A stretch of 64,000 nt of DNA, from positions 1,302,001 through 1,366,000 of the forward strand of contig NZ_AP024325.1 of NCBI RefSeq assembly GCF_018408855.1. The letters run 5' to 3'. A program made the translations under genes and the position numbers. Positions 61,196-64,000 of this stretch are shown one piece after another (positions within the stretch are counted from its first letter, which is position 1; each line of letters starts with the position of its first letter). This DNA is from Caballeronia sp. NK8. GTDB taxonomy: Bacteria; Pseudomonadota; Gammaproteobacteria; Burkholderiales; Burkholderiaceae. The notes below the pieces were generated by a model. It worked only from the letters and a program-made list of their open reading frames with translations. It had not been told where the DNA came from and did no database searches.

Positions 61196-62500
61196 TTAAA
61201 GCGGAAACACGCCGAGCACGACACACGCGATCGTCATGACGATCGATGCGCCGAACAGCAGCGGGAACGTGAACTTCTGATGATCCGCGAGATCGATGCC
61301 GCACAGGCCGACGACGAGAAACGTCGCGGGCGTGAGCGGGCTCACGGGAAAGCCGGTGGTCATCTGGCCGAGCAGCGCGGCCTGTCCGACATGCACCGCC
61401 GGCACGCCGAGTTGCGACGCCACTTCGGCGATCACCGGCAGCACGCCGAAGTAAAACGAATCGGGATCGAAGAGCATGGAAAGCGGCATCGACACGAGGC
61501 CGAGCACGACCGGAATATGTCCGGCCATCGCGGGCGGCACGAAGCCGACCGCCGCCTGCGCCATCGCCTTGAGCATGCCGCTGCCCTGCATGATGCCGGT
61601 GAACACGCCCGCCGCGAGCAGGATGCCGGCCATCATCAGCGCGGCGCGCGCGTGGGCATCGACGCGTTTTCTCTGCATGTCGACGTTCGGGTAATTCACC
61701 ATCAGCGCGATACACAGGCCGACCATGAACATGATCGCGGGCGGAATCTTCTCGCCCATCACGACCATGGTGCCGAGCACGACGATCGTCAGCACGATGT
61801 TGAACCAGAAGTGCTTCGGGCGGCGCAGCGCCTGTTCCTCGGGCGTGAGTTCGCGCTTCGGCACGGGCATCGCGCCGTTCGCGCTCGAATAGCCGAGCCG
61901 CTTTTCTTCGCGGCGGCCGAGCCACCAGGCCATGCCGAACACGAACGCGAGACCGATCGCCTGCACCGGAATCAGCGGATTGAAGAGCGCCGAAATCGGC
62001 AGATGCAGCGAAGCGGACGCGCGGATCATCGGCCCGGTCCACGGCAGGAAGTTGATGCCCGCCGCCATCGACACCGCCGCCGCCAGCACGCGCCTGTCCA
62101 TCTTCAGGCGATCGTAGAGCGGCAGCATGGCGGGAATCGTCACGAGAAAGCAGACCGCGCCGGAGCCGTCGAGATGGATCAGCAGCGCGAGCAGCGTCGT
62201 GCCCATCACGATGCGCGTGGGCTTCGTGCCGACCGCGCGCAGGATGCGGTCGATGATCGGGTCGAGCGTGCCCGCGTCGGTAATGGTGCCGAAATAGAGA
62301 ATCGCGAACACGAACATGCCGACGACGGGCGCGAGACTCTTCAATCCGTCGATGACGAATTTGCTCGTCTGCAAGCCGAAGCCGCCGATCAGCGACGCGG
62401 CGATCGGCACGATGATGAGCGCGACGAGCGGCGACATGCGTTTGGAAAGTATCGCCCCGAGCAGGACGACGATGGTGGCGAGGCCGAGCAACGGCAGCAT
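61196..62500 (-). CDS. CitMHS-family metal-citrate or tricarboxylate transporter
   Basis: A 434-residue membrane carrier with about eleven hydrophobic segments: LLGLATIVVLLGAILSKRMS, VALIIVPIAASLIGGF, FVFAILYFGTITDAGTLDP, LIHLDGSGAVCFLVTIPAML, INFLPWTGPMIRASASLHLP and LSMLFDPDSFYFGVLPVIAE, typical of CitM-like transporters of metal-citrate complexes. Start ATG 62500 has GGAGACACGTTC. It is the first gene of the unit carrier-AtuA-AtuAc (18-base gap to the AtuA gene) and is divergent from a LysR gene. Confidence 0.87.
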   Translation of the reverse strand: MLPLLGLATIVVLLGAILSKRMSPLVALIIVPIAASLIGGFGLQTSKFVIDGLKSLAPVVGMFVFAILYFGTITDAGTLDPIIDRILRAVGTKPTRIVMGTTLLALLIHLDGSGAVCFLVTIPAMLPLYDRLKMDRRVLAAAVSMAAGINFLPWTGPMIRASASLHLPISALFNPLIPVQAIGLAFVFGMAWWLGRREEKRLGYSSANGAMPVPKRELTPEEQALRRPKHFWFNIVLTIVVLGTMVVMGEKIPPAIMFMVGLCIALMVNYPNVDMQRKRVDAHARAALMMAGILLAAGVFTGIMQGSGMLKAMAQAAVGFVPPAMAGHIPVVLGLVSMPLSMLFDPDSFYFGVLPVIAEVASQLGVPAVHVGQAALLGQMTTGFPVSPLTPATFLVVGLCGIDLADHQKFTFPLLFGASIVMTIACVVLGVFPL

Positions 62501-62600
62501 GAACGTGTCTCCGAATATTGTCTTTTGATGGAGTTCAGCGTAAGTTCGAAGCGGCGATAACACAATTGAAATGATTTGATCGCAGCTATCACAAACGATA

Positions 62601-63497
62601 ATGGATCTGAACCTTCGCGATATCCGCGCGCTCGTCGCCGTGGCCGAGGCGGGCAGCTTCACGCGCGCGGCGGAACGGCTGCATCTCTCGCAGCCCGCGC
62701 TCACCGTGCAGATACGCCGGCTGGAAGACGCGGTCGGCGCGCGGCTTTTCGACCGCAATAGCCGCAACGTCGCGCTCACGCCGACCGGGCGCGAACTGCT
62801 GCCGCTCTTGCGCAAGTCCTTGCGCGACATGGAGAACGTGCTGCGCGATGCGCGCGCGATGGGCGAGGGAGAAAGCGGCACGATCCGCATCGCGTGCCTG
62901 CCGACCTTCGCGGCGAGCGCGTTGCCCGAACTGATCATCGGCATGAAGCGCGACGTGCCGCGCGTCGTATTTCAGATTCGCGATGTGGTGGCGAGCACCG
63001 TGAATGCGCTCGTGCGCAACGAGGAAGCGGATATCGGCCTGACTGGCGGCGACGTGCTCGATCCTTTGCTCGAAGTGCTGCACGCGGGCGTGGACCGGCT
63101 CGTGGCCGTCTGTCCGAAGGAACATGCGCTGGCGAGGAAGCGCCGCGTGAGCTTAGCCGATCTCGCGCGCTCGCCGCTCGTGCTCACCGCTCCGGGCACG
63201 AGCGTGCGCGCGGTCGTCGACGCGGCGCTCAGCGAAACGCGCGAAGCGCTCGATATCGCCTGCGAACCGACTTACATGATGACCGCCGTCGCGATGGTGC
63301 GCGGCGGTCTGGGCGTGACGATCCTGCCGGAAACCGCGCGCGAGGTGCGCGCGGAGCCGGGGCTCGTGGTGAAGGCGATCGACCATCCGGCGTTCGTGCG
63401 GCCGATCGCCATCGTGAAGAAGCGCGGCAGGACCTTGCCCGCCGTGACGGAGCGCTTCGTCGAACGCATGCGCGCGACGATGAACGCGCCCCGCTGA
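62601..63497 (+). CDS. LysR-family regulator of the AtuA/CitMHS unit
   Basis: A 298-residue LTTR of the CynR/GltC-like class: IRALVAVAEAGSFTRAAERL, HLSQPALTVQIRRLEDAVGA, then the effector domain IACLPTFAASALPELIIGMK, HAGVDRLVAVCPKEHALARK and MVRGGLGVTILPETAREVRA. It is divergent from the carrier gene across a 100-bp AT-rich spacer and is the likely activator of that operon. The effector could be the carrier substrate. Confidence 0.88.
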   Translation: MDLNLRDIRALVAVAEAGSFTRAAERLHLSQPALTVQIRRLEDAVGARLFDRNSRNVALTPTGRELLPLLRKSLRDMENVLRDARAMGEGESGTIRIACLPTFAASALPELIIGMKRDVPRVVFQIRDVVASTVNALVRNEEADIGLTGGDVLDPLLEVLHAGVDRLVAVCPKEHALARKRRVSLADLARSPLVLTAPGTSVRAVVDAALSETREALDIACEPTYMMTAVAMVRGGLGVTILPETAREVRAEPGLVVKAIDHPAFVRPIAIVKKRGRTLPAVTERFVERMRATMNAPR

Positions 63498-63506
63498 ACC
63501 GCGCGC

Positions 63507-64000
63507 CTACTTTTCCATCGTCGCCATGTCGATCACGAAGCGATACTTCACGTCGCTCTTCAACATGCGCTCGTAAGCCTTGTTGATCTCGTCCATGCGA
63601 ATCATCTCGATGTCCGACGTGATGCCGTGCTTGCCGCAGAAATCGAGCATCTCCTGCGTTTCCGCGATTCCGCCGATGAGCGATCCGGCGAGCGAGCGGC
63701 GCTTGAAGATCATGTTCATCACCGAAGGCGACGGATGCGGATGCTCCGGCGCGCCGACGAGCGTCATCGTGCCGTCACGCTTGAGCAGCGCCATGAACTG
63801 ATCGAGATCGTGCGATGCGGCCACCGTGTTCAGGATGAAGTCGAGGCTGTTGGCGTGCGCCGCCATCTGATCCGGGTCCTTCGAGATCACGACTTCATGC
63901 GCGCCGAGACGCTTCGCGTCCTCGATCTTGCCCGGCGATGTCGTGAACAGCACGACATGCGCGCCCATCGCGGCGGCGATTTTCACGCCCATGTGACCGA
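63507..64000 (-). CDS. Zinc-type NAD(P)-dependent alcohol dehydrogenase (partial, 5' end outside window)
   Basis: The last 164 residues of a medium-chain dehydrogenase of the cinnamyl-alcohol/YahK type: the nucleotide-binding helix MGVKIAAAMGAHVVLFTTSP, AKRLGAHEVVISKDPDQMAA, DFILNTVAASHDLDQFMALL, TMTLVGAPEHPHPSPSVMNM, KRRSLAGSLIGGIAETQEML, and the C-terminal end VKYRFVIDMATMEK. The catalytic zinc ligands lie in the missing part. It converges with the LysR gene nine bases away. Confidence 0.9.
   Translation of the reverse strand, partial: GHMGVKIAAAMGAHVVLFTTSPGKIEDAKRLGAHEVVISKDPDQMAAHANSLDFILNTVAASHDLDQFMALLKRDGTMTLVGAPEHPHPSPSVMNMIFKRRSLAGSLIGGIAETQEMLDFCGKHGITSDIEMIRMDEINKAYERMLKSDVKYRFVIDMATMEK

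Noticed and set aside
1..64000. Prophage, integrative element or insertion sequence
   Set aside because: No integrase, transposase, phage structural gene or target-site duplication was seen. The AT-rich pockets (8.2-9.6 kb and 59.3-59.5 kb) are small and fit toxin cassettes or promoters.

Overview
The window is a high-GC chromosomal segment from a Burkholderiaceae bacterium, most likely Caballeronia or Paraburkholderia. The evidence is the strong GC third-position bias, a DUF4148 protein, several LysR regulators beside catabolic genes, and many GST, LysR and MFS families typical of that group. I see no transposase, integrase, phage gene, rRNA, tRNA or CRISPR array, so it reads as ordinary accessory chromosome with a few scars.

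Layout. 1-1.8 kb: the edge of a sulfonate locus (partial ssuD) divergent from a MetQ-type binding protein. 1.8-2.5 kb: an interspersed hairpin repeat next to a fragment of an old-yellow-enzyme gene. 2.5-7.6 kb: a gallate meta-cleavage operon on the minus strand (dioxygenase, MFS carrier, LigJ-type hydratase, LigK/GalC-type aldolase) ending in a leaderless ModA-like protein. 8.4-9.6 kb: a probable peptidoglycan-targeting toxin of the Tlde1/DUF2778 type, its likely immunity gene, and a second immunity paralogue preceded by a 13-codon stub of another toxin gene. 9.6-14 kb: a sulfonate/taurine-type ABC importer with two different permeases plus a TauD-family dioxygenase. 14-28 kb: nitronate monooxygenase, three LysR genes, mmsA, an NDH-2-like flavoprotein, class I aldolase, a lipoprotein PBP4-like peptidase, squalene synthase-like and RlpA-like genes. 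28-42 kb: GSTs, a degenerate receiver protein, nudC, a sugar-acid dehydratase with an RraA-like partner, MarC, YcgR, a diiron protein, a hydrolase-LuxR fusion, a two-domain glycosyltransferase and a tetR gene with palindromic sites.

42.6-49.4 kb is the most coherent block: an eight-gene, translationally coupled Nit1C-type operon (MSMEG_0565-0572-like families: nitrilase, unusual radical SAM protein, GNAT, PurM/AIR-synthase-like protein, glycosyltransferase, two small nitrogen-starvation proteins, flavoprotein monooxygenase). It has a good sigma-54 promoter candidate in front and a divergent MocR-type regulator. Nit1C clusters have been linked to cyanide use as a nitrogen source, but the chemistry of most members is unknown.

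51.2-59.3 kb is an exopolysaccharide secretion operon (BcsB-like, NfrB-like synthase with c-di-GMP-type sensor domains, NfrA-like outer-membrane TPR protein, and a periplasmic protein). A collapsed remnant of a UDP-GlcNAc 2-epimerase gene lies directly upstream. 59.5-63.5 kb is a split AtuA-type catabolic unit with a CitMHS carrier and a divergent LysR gene. The window ends inside a zinc alcohol dehydrogenase gene.

Start sites were chosen from Shine-Dalgarno matches, overlaps and family lengths. All functions are from reading the protein sequences, with no database search.
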